A stretch of 64,000 nt of DNA, from assembly GCA_963682055.1 (NCBI GenBank), contig OY821750.1, positions 30,698,402 to 30,762,401 of the forward strand. The letters are read 5' to 3'. Source of the stretch: Primula veris (Eukaryota > Streptophyta > Magnoliopsida > Ericales > Primulaceae). Below the pieces are notes generated by a model. It saw only the letters and a program-made list of their open reading frames with translations, was not told the origin of the DNA and did no database searches. This document shows positions 23,375 through 32,778 of this stretch, piece by piece. How positions within the stretch are numbered: position 1 is the first letter of the stretch; each line of letters opens with the position of its first letter. Position numbers and translations under genes: made by a program.

Positions 23375-23910
23375 AAGCGTGCCGGCGTCGATGGGTCGAA
23401 GGACAGTGGCAAAGAAGTAGGAGACAGAGAAAGTGGATGTGGGTTTGATGACCTCGATTTTATTGCCTTCGGTGTAGAGGTGAGGCATGGTTTATCGTGT
23501 GTCTTAGGAGAGATAAAGTAGAAAGAACTTAGTGTGGAGAGTGGCGGGAGAGAGAGTTGGGGCTACCGAGGTGATGTGCTCCCCAACTCTCTTTTAAAAG
23601 ATAATGTATGTATGTATATGAGAATGTGTATGAATGAAAAAAAGTAAAAAGTTTGTTGCAATATGCAGATATGCCTAAGAAAGGCTATTCAAGGAAATCT
23701 TGACAAAAAAAGCTAGCTAAATCAAAGTTTTGGTTTTAACATGTTTACCCAACTCCGAAGTACATCATATGTATGTTTGCACAAGTCGACAACCAGGTAT
23801 TACACACACACACTATGGCTAAACAAGTAATATTCAAAAATCACCTGAACCCTAGTGGTGACTGCAAATAGCTACGGGCTATCTTTTTATTAGGTAATAA
23901 TAAAAGTCAC

Positions 23911-24180
23911 CGGTGGCGGAACTATAACTCAACTATTTGGATGCGGTCGTTGTCAAGAATGATTAAGAAAAAAAAGTAGCATAAGAGAGTTTTAAACCCA
24001 TGACTTACAATTAGCTAATGTACGTATACATGTATCACTACACTATTGAGATTACAACTGTTAATGGATGGCTATAACTATATTTAAGTCTAAATTTACA
24101 AAATTATATGCATATTTAATTATTTTTTGAAAAATTCTGAGTTGGCTGCGACACCCCTTCGCCCCCCTCAATCCGTCCTT
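23911..24180. mobile_element. hAT MITE with perfect 8-bp TSD
   Basis: AAAGTCAC flanks both sides (23903-23910 and 24181-24188). Ends CGGTGGCGGA and, reverse complemented, CAAGGACGGA form short imperfect inverted termini. The 270-bp interior is non-coding. It is absent from the matching place in duplication copy 1 (near 6420-6460). Confidence 0.75.
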
Positions 24181-24361
24181 GAAAGTCACACGTGAAAAAA
24201 TAGGTATATATACAAGATAATGTTTTAAATAATCTGAAATTCGTGTGGTTAATCCCTAACTAACCAGATACTAATTAACTTAATTATAAAATTAAAAAAA
24301 AAAACTATTGAGCCTTAACAACAGTACCGACGATAAACACATATATATATATAAAGTAGTA

Positions 24362-24581
24362 CCTTCGTTTTCATTTAATTGTCCATTACGAAATTACGTG
24401 CAATTTTGACCGGCTTATAACTTTTATCAAAATTGTCGAAATTAATTTTTTTTTAAATCTAATCATAAAATTTGAACTATATGATCAATTCTTAAAAAAT
24501 TTCATTATGACAATTTAGATATAAGTTTTAAATCGATCAAAATTACACGTAATTTCGTAATGGATAATTAAATAGAAACGG
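24362..24581. mobile_element. Stowaway-like MITE
   Basis: The left end CCTTCGTTTTCATTTAATTG matches the reverse complement of the right end, CCGTTTCTATTTAATTATCC. Both arms then share CCATTACGAAATTACGTG. TA flanks both ends. Absent from copy 1 of the segment. Confidence 0.75.
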
Positions 24582-25069
24582 TAATTCAAATAGAATGATA
24601 TGAAAGGCAAACAGAAGATGACCAAGAGTTGAAAGTGAAGTAACACGCCAACGCAACAGTTAAATAAAATGGTACTTCAATGATCAAATTTGGATATGAA
24701 AAAATTAAATAATATAATTAACTAAAAAATGACAAAGTAATAATATTCACATTTATTTAGTAGAAAACTCAAGTTAGAAGTAGTCAAAATTTTAAATTGG
24801 TGTTTTCTCGTTTAGATCTTCGCTGTTTTATTTTGGGATTGATAAATAAAAAATTGAAATAAACTCCCATTTCAAAGTTGTTTTGCAATGCACCCTTATG
24901 ACCAGCTTATGGGAGGGAAGTTTTACATTTACCTTCGATTTTTGTTGTCATTTTTCATGAATCAAAATGATTATCTTGTTGTATTAAATTCATGTTTAGA
25001 ATTAACTAAAATATAGGATAGCACGAAAGAGGTAATAATTATATACTACCAGTATTAATTTGTTGTGGT

Positions 25070-25610
25070 GAAAACGTGACAAGATATTCTATCAAAATTA
25101 CCTAATAGACTTATAAGAGACTTTCATCATCACTATAAACTTACAAAACTATAAAAATCCGTGTTACAATCACAAATGAGCATTCTACCAAATACTTATA
25201 ATACATTAATCAATCAACTCCCATTATCACTATAAACCTGTAGAACTTTATAAACTAGTAACTTAATTAAGATGGGGTATTCTACCAAAATTACCTAATA
25301 TATTCATATTAGGCTTTCATTATGACGGGGTATTATACCAAAAAAACTAATATATTCATATTAGACTTTCATTATCACTATAAACTTATAATAATATCAA
25401 AATTGGCATCCTAATACCAAATACTTCTAATAGATGAATAAATGATATATGCCAATTATCACTATAAACTTGTAGAACGTTATAAATTAGTGATAAAATC
25501 ACAAATGGGCATTCTACCAACTACTTGTGATAGATTAATTAAATGCATGACTCCCGTAATCACTATAAACTATAGAACTTTATAAATTGGTGATATAATC
25601 ATGATCGGGC
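25070..25610. repeat. AT-rich tandem array, second locus
   Basis: The same unit as 7020-8352 (TATCACTATAAACTT, ATTCTACCAAA, TTCATATTAG), carried by copy 2 of the segmental duplication and ending abruptly at a hAT-like GGGGCGGATCC sequence at about 25615. Confidence 0.75.
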
Positions 25611-25612
25611 AA

Positions 25613-25860
25613 AGGGGCGGATCCTTGTAGGTGCATGCATGGGGGATCAAGTAACCCCCTTGGTTCGAGTCATGAACCGGAAAAATAAATAATTTTGGTT
25701 TCATGTTTTCACTTAAACACCAAATGAAATGAGTTTAAAGTATATTGAACACGAATAACTGTTTGATCAGTCACCCTTGCCCCATCGGACAATTATTTTT
25801 GTTAACAATTCCAGTCACCTAGTCAAATTTACAATTACAGTATGTGACATCTGGTCTGAT
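25613..25860. mobile_element. hAT-like fragment
   Basis: Begins AAAGGGGCGGATCCTTG and contains TGGTTCGAGTCATGAACC, motifs common at ends of plant hAT MITEs. The opposite end and a TSD were not found. Classification is tentative. Confidence 0.35.
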
Positions 25861-25959
25861 CATCGCCGGATATAACCACTCTCATATATATATACAAATA
25901 TATATATTAGAGATGTAGATATAGATATATAAATAGATATATACATATACATATACATA

Positions 25960-26265
25960 TATCTATATATATATATAGATATAAAGAGAGCGGAGTTGCT
26001 CCGGCGGAGACGTTGCTCCGACGACGGTTCGTCGGAGACGGTGGTGGAGTGTAGTGGGGTCTAATTACAAAGAACGAAAGTTTAATGGGTTAATGAATTA
26101 AAACAGATTTGACTCCTTTTTATATTTATGTCAAAATAGAACCTAATTGAAATGAAAAGTTTGAAGGATGTTTTTTGAAATAAGATTTAAAAAGTAGTAG
26201 TTATTTGACATTTTACTTCAAAAAAAAAATAGTTATAGAATGACAAATGGGCATTCCCAACTCCC
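25960..26265 (+). repeat. Dispersed repeat, inverted copy of 3188-3480
   Basis: Carries the same GC-rich block (GGAGACGTTGCTCCGACGAC near 26005), the same GTAGTGGGGTCTAATTAC segment and the same far end (GACAAATGGGCATTCCC) as the copy at 3.2 kb, in reverse orientation. Again preceded by TA-rich simple sequence (25880-25980). It abuts the truncated 5' side of the TFIIE-beta pseudogene and may mark where its upstream part was lost. Confidence 0.65.
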
Positions 26266-26361
26266 AATGTTCTCTTTGCATAGAGATTTACTTGGTTTAA
26301 TGTTTTCCGTTTTGCAGCCCAAACATGATCTGAAAGATAAGAACCAACTTTTGGGTTTGAT

Positions 26362-26663
26362 AGGGCGGGACTATAATGGATAATATATTTGATTACTTGT
26401 CGTGTAATGATGAAGAAAATGATGACGATGAGTGGCCCTCTTTAGAGACCGCTTTTAGGCCATCTTAGTATTTGTTTTTGTAGCTTAACCTTATGCTCGG
26501 TGAATGTAACTGATTTGTAGTGGTTAAGCTAGAATGAGTTTGCTTCCTACGGAGCGCGTCGTTGTGTTTTGAGTTCAATTGTATCGCGGGGAATGCCCCG
26601 TGAAATTTGTAATTTTTTTTATATTAATCTAAAGCTTAATTTCCAAAAAAAAATAAAAAAAAA
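26362..26663 (+). mobile_element. 5'-truncated LINE tail in the TFIIE-beta exon
   Basis: The 302-bp insert ends in a broken poly(A) run (about 26645-26663) preceded by TATTAATCTAAAGC, characteristic of plant L1 3' ends. Flanks TTGGGTTTGATA (26351-26362) and TTAGGTTTGATT (about 26665-26676) form a slightly diverged TSD that also restores the exon sequence when one copy is removed. Confidence 0.8.
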
Positions 26664-27400
26664 TTTAGGTTTGATTAATGAGAAATGCCATCAAGACGGC
26701 ATTTCGGTCATTCATTTTAATGATGCATACCCAAATGTCTTGAAGGATATACAGGTTTGTTCTTATTTTCCAGGGTTAAATGGGATTAATATTTAGAAAG
26801 ATGACCGATTATATTGCAAAATGATTGAGCTCATAAGTTATCCGTGTTGGAATTAAAAATAACTTCCAAGTATGTGCACTCAATCACATCCATATCAAAG
26901 ATACTTGGACTAGTGACAGTGGTAACTAGTATTTTCTTTATGTTTTCAAAAAACACTTAGTTTTAAAAGAACTATAATTTTAGTTAAAACTAAAGATTTT
27001 GGATATATCTCATTATTTTTTACTATATGTCATATGTCATCTGCGTCCTGCGAATAACTGAATGGTATATGAACTTATCTAAGAACCATCTCTTTCTCTA
27101 GTTTTACCCCCTTTATTAAAGTCCATAATCTACTGTCCGACATTTTTCCGTCTAGGTCTTCTTAATTATGCCTAGGCGTCTGGTCCCCGTCTAACCCTTG
27201 GTCACCGCCTAGACCACCTTTTGAAAACGTTCCTATATGCTTATATATTATTGAGAGCGTATTTTTTTCCTATTAGTATGTAAAACTTTACATTATAAAT
27301 TGGGTTATTATTATCCAGTACCTTTAAGGTTTGACATATTATGGGTCAACAATCACTTATTTCAACTGTGATCAGTTAGACTCGATAATAAGAACTTTTA

Positions 27401-27594
27401 CACTACAATAAAATGTTGTGATACCATCAACATGTTTGTTATTAAATTGAGTATCGTTAAATTTAGCAACATAACATGATCATATTTTGTTTTTTTTTTG
27501 AAAAATCGATCATATAATGTTGCTAAATTTAACTACACTCACTTTACGATCATAATAGCAACAGAGTATCAGTTACAGCGATTTTTTTGTAATG
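27401..27594. mobile_element. CACTA-type MITE in the TFIIE-beta intron
   Basis: Starts CACTACAATAAAATG, and the reverse complement of its end starts CATTACAAAAAAATC. Flanking trinucleotides are TTA and GTA. The interior shares ATCGTTAAATTTAGCAACA-type sequence with the elements at 14.3, 17.3 and 18.1 kb. Confidence 0.65.
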
Positions 27595-28186
27595 GTATGG
27601 ATTCTTCAGACTACAAAGTCCGCTAACATAATTTGACTATATTGCCTGCGTCATTTCAGGATTTGAAAGCTGAATGGCTTATCTGGTATTCTGGCTGCTG
27701 TCAAGCTTTGATTCTCGAGAAGATATTGCCTACCCAAATGAACCCGACGTACATATAAAAGTTGATGATGACTTGAAACAATTTTTTCGAGTGATCGAGT
27801 TACCACAGGAGATGATAGATATATAGAAATATTTACAAAATGGCATGATACCTGAAACAAATACGGCTAAGAGAAGGGCCAATTCTCAAGCTGATGGAAT
27901 ATTTATCGAGCCCGAGGAAAAGAAGAATGGAATTAACAAGAGGACCAAGCTCACAAATAGCCATCTTCCCGAACTTTTTCCAGTGACTGAATGGTTCCGA
28001 GACCTTTTCAGTTTAAATCTTTCTATTAAATGAGTTAGAAAAGGTTTGTATTTCTTGTGTAAATAATATTAGACTGTAGCGTTTACAAAGTGTTTCAAAG
28101 AATGCTTTTGTTAGAACAGCTTTGTTGTTATATTTTTTTTATATATATTAATGGTGGGGAAAACCCACTCCTTTATTATTATTAGA

Positions 28187-28479
28187 CTAGTAATCGTGAC
28201 CCACGCGTTACGTGTGCGGCGCGTAATGCAATAAAAATATAGAAAATATGTATAGTTATGATATATATAACTGGTTAATAAAAAAAACATATTTTAAGAT
28301 TTAAAAGAATGTTTGGTTGTTAAGGAGAGATAAATAGTTTTATTAGTTTTTATTTTTTATATTTTTATAGAAATATGATATTATTGTAATTAATATAAAG
28401 GTATAGGGATATTTCCGGAAAAAATGGGCAAAATTTGGCAGCCTCAATTCTCTTGGGTTGACTTATTATAATAGAATGA
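28187..28479 (-). mobile_element. Non-autonomous Helitron nested in the LINE 3' region
   Basis: On the minus strand it begins TCATTCTATTATAATAAG, with A as the preceding base, and ends in a GC-rich palindrome (CGTAACGCGTGGGTCACG) followed by ACTAG, with T as the next base. This is the A|TC...CTAG|T structure of Helitrons. 293 bp, non-coding. The 5' end is shared with the element at 338-629. Confidence 0.7.
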
Positions 28480-28992
28480 TAAAAAAAATGGATGAAAAAC
28501 CCCACAAAAACAAAACAGAGTATCAGCAGTAAACAAATTGAAAATTACAATACTTGATAAAATGAAATTAAAACTTTCAGATTATATCCTAATAATTTAG
28601 AGAGCACTTCAAAGTTGAGGGACCAAAGATGAAATTGACCGAAGACCACTGTTTCATCTGGCTTCTCCTTCACTCATTTCTGTCTATCTCCATCTTTGAG
28701 AGAGAGAGACTCAAGGTTCTTCTTCATTTCGCAATCGAATATAAGAATACCTTTCGCTTCCAACTTCAAAATATTTCTCAATTTAATGGAAAAATCAGCA
28801 ATATTTTTTGATATTAAAGAATCAGAAATACAACCCAGATTGGCCAGTAGATCAGCACCTGAGTTTGCTTCTCTTTTCACATAATTCAACAGATAAAGTA
28901 CCCTTCTTCATCTTCTCCTATTATGAATTAGCAATTTCATTTTCCAATGACACTTGCTTCTATCAGTAAAGATGTTAATTAGATGTAGGCAA

Positions 28993-30123
28993 TCACTTTC
29001 TATAATTATTTTTTGTAAAATTTACCACAGTAATTCCTTGTAATATAGCTCTTACTTCTGCTTCAATCACAGTATTGCTAGTAATTTTGCCATAGAAACC
29101 TTGCATAAATTTGCCTTGATGATCACTTAATATTCCACCTACACCACTAGAATTGGTGGAGCTTTTAAAACAGCCATCTGTATTCAATTTCATGAATCCA
29201 GTTGGAGGATTTTCCCATTTTATAACCCTAGCTTTTTTACCATTCTTTACTGCTTGTAACAAACTTATTTCATTCCAAATCCACTTTTTAGGAAATCTTT
29301 TAGCATTATGAGAGTAGTTCTGAATTAATCTAATAATTTCCATAACGATATTTTGAGCAATCATATTTTTATTATCAAATTTACTACCACAGCGAGCTTT
29401 CCAAATGCACCAAATAATGTACAGAGGTAGTACCTTGATAATTTTTTTCTCTGGTAGACAACTTCTTTTATTCTCATGCGTCCACCAAGAATTATATCTC
29501 CCTCTCAGACTCAAAACAATTTGATTGACTCCCAAATACTGCGCAAAATACTTCCATACTTCCTTAGCAATATCACTAGTACATAATAAATGCTCTAAGC
29601 TTTCTTCTTTCTTTCTACAACATTCACAACTGGAAGCTAACTGGACTCTAATTCTTTGGACAGCAAGATCCACTGGCACTGCATCATTAATACACTTCCA
29701 TGCAAAACATGAGACCTTCAAAGGTATTATTCTATCCCATATCATTTCATATAGCCAATTTTTTGTACCTTTCTTTCTCATAATATTCCATGCAGATTTA
29801 AAAGAGAATTCACCATTGGTATCTTCCATCCAAATAGCTTGATCTAGTTCTTTCCTTAGAATTAAATTTTGACCAAACAGACCTTGTTTAGAACTAGGAA
29901 TAATTTCATTAATAGCTTCATAGTTCCACTCATCATTAACAATAAATCTTGACAACGACAGCTTATTATCTATGTTTTGATCTTTGAGTAGTCCATTTCC
30001 AACCCAGTTATCTAGGTTTACTGAAACATTCCCTTTTCCAATCAACCAAAGAATGAATTTTTCAGCAACATCCCTAACTTGTATCATTCTAGACATTAGT
30101 ACCTTTAGTAGCACTAATCTCAT
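28993..30123 (-). CDS. LINE ORF2 C-terminal remnant
   Basis: An open stretch of 376 codons inside the LINE. It holds the zinc-binding domain found after plant LINE reverse transcriptases (around residues 105-190, with W-F-W-K and C-C-C-H-C positions visible) and the first two-thirds of an RNase H domain (D in NTDG, E in IEAE). It lacks a start of its own: the ATG is internal to ORF2. The RNase H ends in a different frame at 28889-28674. Not a host gene and not expected to be functional. Confidence 0.75.
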   Translation of the reverse strand: MRLVLLKVLMSRMIQVRDVAEKFILWLIGKGNVSVNLDNWVGNGLLKDQNIDNKLSLSRFIVNDEWNYEAINEIIPSSKQGLFGQNLILRKELDQAIWMEDTNGEFSFKSAWNIMRKKGTKNWLYEMIWDRIIPLKVSCFAWKCINDAVPVDLAVQRIRVQLASSCECCRKKEESLEHLLCTSDIAKEVWKYFAQYLGVNQIVLSLRGRYNSWWTHENKRSCLPEKKIIKVLPLYIIWCIWKARCGSKFDNKNMIAQNIVMEIIRLIQNYSHNAKRFPKKWIWNEISLLQAVKNGKKARVIKWENPPTGFMKLNTDGCFKSSTNSSGVGGILSDHQGKFMQGFYGKITSNTVIEAEVRAILQGITVVNFTKNNYRK

Positions 30124-30475
30124 TTGGATGCTTCTTCTTGCAATACTTTACTCTCATGTACTGGGCCCATAGAGAGTTTTTAGTTCTAAACTTCCACCAG
30201 AATTTGAGAGCAAAAGCTTCACAAATGTCTTTAAAACTCCTCAAACCTAAACCACCTTTAGAAGTAGGTCTACAAATTTTACTCCATTTAACCCAATGAT
30301 ATTTATTCTTATCATTAGTATTTCTCCAAAGAAAATTTGCTATTATTTGGTCTATCTTTCTTATAACCAGTTTTGAAGGATTCATAGCAGGCAAAGTATA
30401 AATAGGAATAGTTTGAAGTACATGTTTAGCAAGTAGCAAGTAGCATAGCAAGTATAAATAGCTTTGTTGTTATAT

Positions 30476-31564
30476 AATATATACAGTATAAGTGCATTTG
30501 ATTGGATGGCTGTCCTTGTTTCCTGTCTCATGATGAGTTTTTTGTGTAAATCTGGAACAGGCTTGTTTTTGTTCAAAGGGGGTTTTCTTAAAATGTTTCT
30601 TTGTATTTCTCATTTGCTTCATTTCGTCCAAAATAATTCTCCTAATGTTCTTTTTTCTTTCTTAAATTAATTTCTTGTTGTGTGTTATCATTTAAATTTA
30701 TGTTTCTTGATTATTGAACACAATTATATTCCTCAAATATTACTTCGCGTATGCATATGATATGGATGCTTGATTGGTATTGAAAGGAGCAAAACTAGCT
30801 AGCTACTCGCTCATACGTAAGAAAATCAAAATTACCAAATGAGTTATAGATAGTGATCTTGTACATGAAAAAACAGTGATCAGCTTCCGAGTCTTGGCAA
30901 ATTGGTGCTGTCAATGAACATATTCTGAGTAGTTAGTTCAACTGATTCCTCGCATTCTGTCAACTTCTGTTGCTCTCTGTGTAGTGTGTAGGCAAGAATT
31001 CACAAGGCTTTAAAAGTCCGTAACTTTTTGGAAAACTTTCGGAGGTTGTCTTAATATCTCGGTGTAAGTCTTGAATAGTCTTAACTTTAAGAAGATCATA
31101 CACAAGTTTTACGAATTTTATTTACCAAATTAGTGAAAAGTTACTTATGACTGGGATGTCATGATTCTAATTATCTACGTATAGAAAACCAACATGCCCC
31201 TCTAAATGATGTCCCTATAAGCTAAAGAGTTATTTATCATTTGGAGTTCTATATATACAAACTGTTTTGGTTGGGAGGATTGGGGTTGAAATTTGAGATC
31301 ATTTGGCTAGAATATTTTAGTTCCCCTTAGGCCTTTTACCAAAAAACAAAAGCAAAAAAAACAAAATCTCCCATTATCAGAAGAGAGTGATGTAATGGTG
31401 TTAGTTAACCGTAGGTCACAAAACAGCAAAATGTTCAATTTAGCTAGAATATTTTAGTTCCCCTTCGACGTTTGGTGTTAGTATTAGGCCTTAGACGCAT
31501 GTAACCCGAGCTTCAGTAAGAAGCAATCATAAGTATGATGTGAATTCACGCGGTATGGATATTC
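30476..31564. other. Intergenic DNA without recognisable gene
   Basis: No coding relic was recognised. From about 31380 the sequence belongs to the locally repeated block described at 43190-43560. Confidence 0.5.
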
Positions 31565-31569
31565 ATGAA

Positions 31570-32218
31570 TGTTAGAGATTTAAGGTATGATAATCCTGGA
31601 TAACTTCGAAGAATCGTGTTCGTACACTTTCCGAACAAAGTATTTCGACCCTATTATTGCCTGGGTTCACGAAATCTTTGTGGGGATAATTCTTGAAGAA
31701 CAATATGTTTCTGGCAAGGAGAATAGATTAGGAATGTAGAGAGAATTTTCTTATATGTTTCTGTAACCAAAACCGAGGCCAAATGACTTCTTATATAGGA
31801 GATCAATAACCGAAACTGAAAGCAAGCAACTGTTCCGGAAAGGAAGCAACTGTTCCGGAAAGGAAGCAACTGTTGGGAAAGGGTCCAACTATTCAAAATT
31901 TTCCGGAAAGGAAGCAACTGTTCGGAAAAATTTTCGCTCGGGGCGCTGCCCCGCACCCCGCCCACTGTCCTGGCAGCGGGACCCCAGCCAGGAGCTCTCG
32001 CCCCTTGGACCCCGCCAGGGGCTCTGCCCCTAGGACCCCGCCAGGGGCTCTGCCCCTTGGAACCCCGTTTCAATTATTCATATTCAATTATACGTTGGCT
32101 CGACGAGCGTGCACTCCGCACTTCCCTAACTCGTTTCCGAGTTTAACGCATTATTGCATCGGCCTATAATAAATCACATTACTACTAAAATACATTGATG
32201 ATACTAAAATCACCAACA
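31570..32218 (-). repeat. 3' LTR of copia element A
   Basis: Near-identical to 36723-37439 apart from lacking one 68-bp unit. It contains a GC-rich block (about 31935-32070) of GCCCCTTGGACCCCGCCAGG-type repeats, which generates spurious open frames on both strands. Confidence 0.95.
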
Positions 32219-32778
32219 AATCCCCCCCATTTTAGTGTAATCCTTGATTTACTCAGTATATACAATAATATATACAAGGGTATAACACACAGGTATAACA
32301 ATCAAACAAATGCATAGATGAAAATGTCTTACGATTGAATTTTCATCTTAGTACAAATACACATTCCAAATACTCGAAAATCTGGGTGTCATAACGATTG
32401 AACCCGTCAATCCATTTGAATATCTGAAGATATAGTACACATATGTTTCTTACAATACTCTACTATTCATACTTGACACTTTACAAGCCATGTGTCCTTA
32501 TCCATTAATAAGCATATAGGAAGCCAAGTCCAAGCTTCTTGAAGCGGCAAAACTTCATGCTCACATAGGTGATCCTTTTAATCTTGCACCTGCATTTGCA
32601 ATTTTTCAAAAGAACCATTAAGAAGATATACTTCAACCTAGCCATCACTTGCAGGTCTGAGCACATACCTTGGGAAGATAAACACAATTGCTCCAATCTC
32701 TAACTATGATCTTTCCACATTGAATTCTGCTTCTAACGTTGTATTCGAAGGGAATTGGGTATACCACAGCTAATAGAT

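Larger units (their letters stand above)
19905..23488 (-). pseudogene. Agenet/DUF724-type gene, broken by two retroelements
   Basis: Minus-strand pieces read as successive Agenet (Tudor-like) domains, the fold of plant DUF724 proteins. Piece 1, from an ATG at 23486-23488, runs to 23375 and is interrupted by a TRIM. It continues in the same frame at 22805-22623, is interrupted by a solo LTR, and resumes at 20801 down to about 20697 with LGLRLHRDWEGGVWVPP, the end of an Agenet pair. Domain 2 lies at about 20670-20410 (SDEQGYLGACYTSVIVGKK; FHIRPCP). Domain 3 lies at about 20310-19910 (YPTVVMRNRENGKFMVEYKT; HYIRPGP; AWYNNAWWNCCVSEVLKGSK). Damage: three stops in piece 1b, an extra A in an A-run before domain 2, a stop where domain 3 should have Q (DE*G), and a stop at 19962-19964. 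Clearly a pseudogene. Agenet proteins are generally thought to read chromatin or RNA, but no role is claimed here. Confidence 0.8.
19152..25610. repeat. Segmental duplication, copy 2 (F-box segment)
   Basis: Collinear with 3928-7900 in four blocks, listed under copy 1. Relative to copy 1 it has a deletion of about 1.6 kb inside the F-box gene, about 3.7 kb of extra sequence between 19889 and 23599 that holds the Agenet pseudogene, and about 0.77 kb extra between 23820 and 24590 that contains a hAT MITE and a Stowaway MITE. Confidence 0.8.
26318..28033 (+). pseudogene. TFIIE beta subunit pseudogene
   Basis: The pieces spell the winged-helix and C-terminal parts of the plant general transcription factor TFIIE beta subunit. 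An exon follows a TTTTGCAG acceptor at 26317 and reads PKHDLKDKNQLLGLI. It is split by a LINE tail, then resumes at about 26670 as NEKCHQDGISVIHFNDAYPN and ends at CAG|GT (26754/26755). After an intron of about 0.9 kb, an exon from 27660 reads SFDSREDIAYPNEPDVHIKV, DDDLKQFFRVIELPQEMIDI and later PETNTAKRRANSQADG and NKRTKLTNSHLPELF. Damage: an extra T near 27691 shifts the frame, and a TAG replaces the expected E after EMIDI (27822-27824). The 5' exons are absent. Identification rests on recognised family motifs. The gene cannot encode the full subunit. Confidence 0.8.
28134..30459 (-). mobile_element. 5'-truncated L1-type LINE with 16-bp TSD
   Basis: AGCTTTGTTGTTATAT occurs at 28118-28133 and 30460-30475. 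The minus-strand element ends in an A-run (T-run at 28134-28140), as target-primed insertion produces. Coding pieces on the minus strand: 30451-30089 is the end of the reverse transcriptase (AMNPSKLVIRKIDQIIANFL; KGGLGLRSFKDI). 30123-28993 is the zinc-binding region following it (CECCRKKEESLEHLLC) and the start of a plant-type RNase H (KLNTDGCFKSSTNSSGVGGI). 28889-28674 is the RNase H end (REANSGADLLANLGC). The first two are in different frames, so at least one frameshift is present. The endonuclease and RT catalytic core are missing through truncation. Confidence 0.88.

Noticed and set aside
31873..32169. GC-rich open frames on both strands inside the element A LTRs (also 37026-37390)
   Set aside because: They arise from the GCCCCTTGGACC-type repeats of the LTR, occur in both LTR copies and have no family features.
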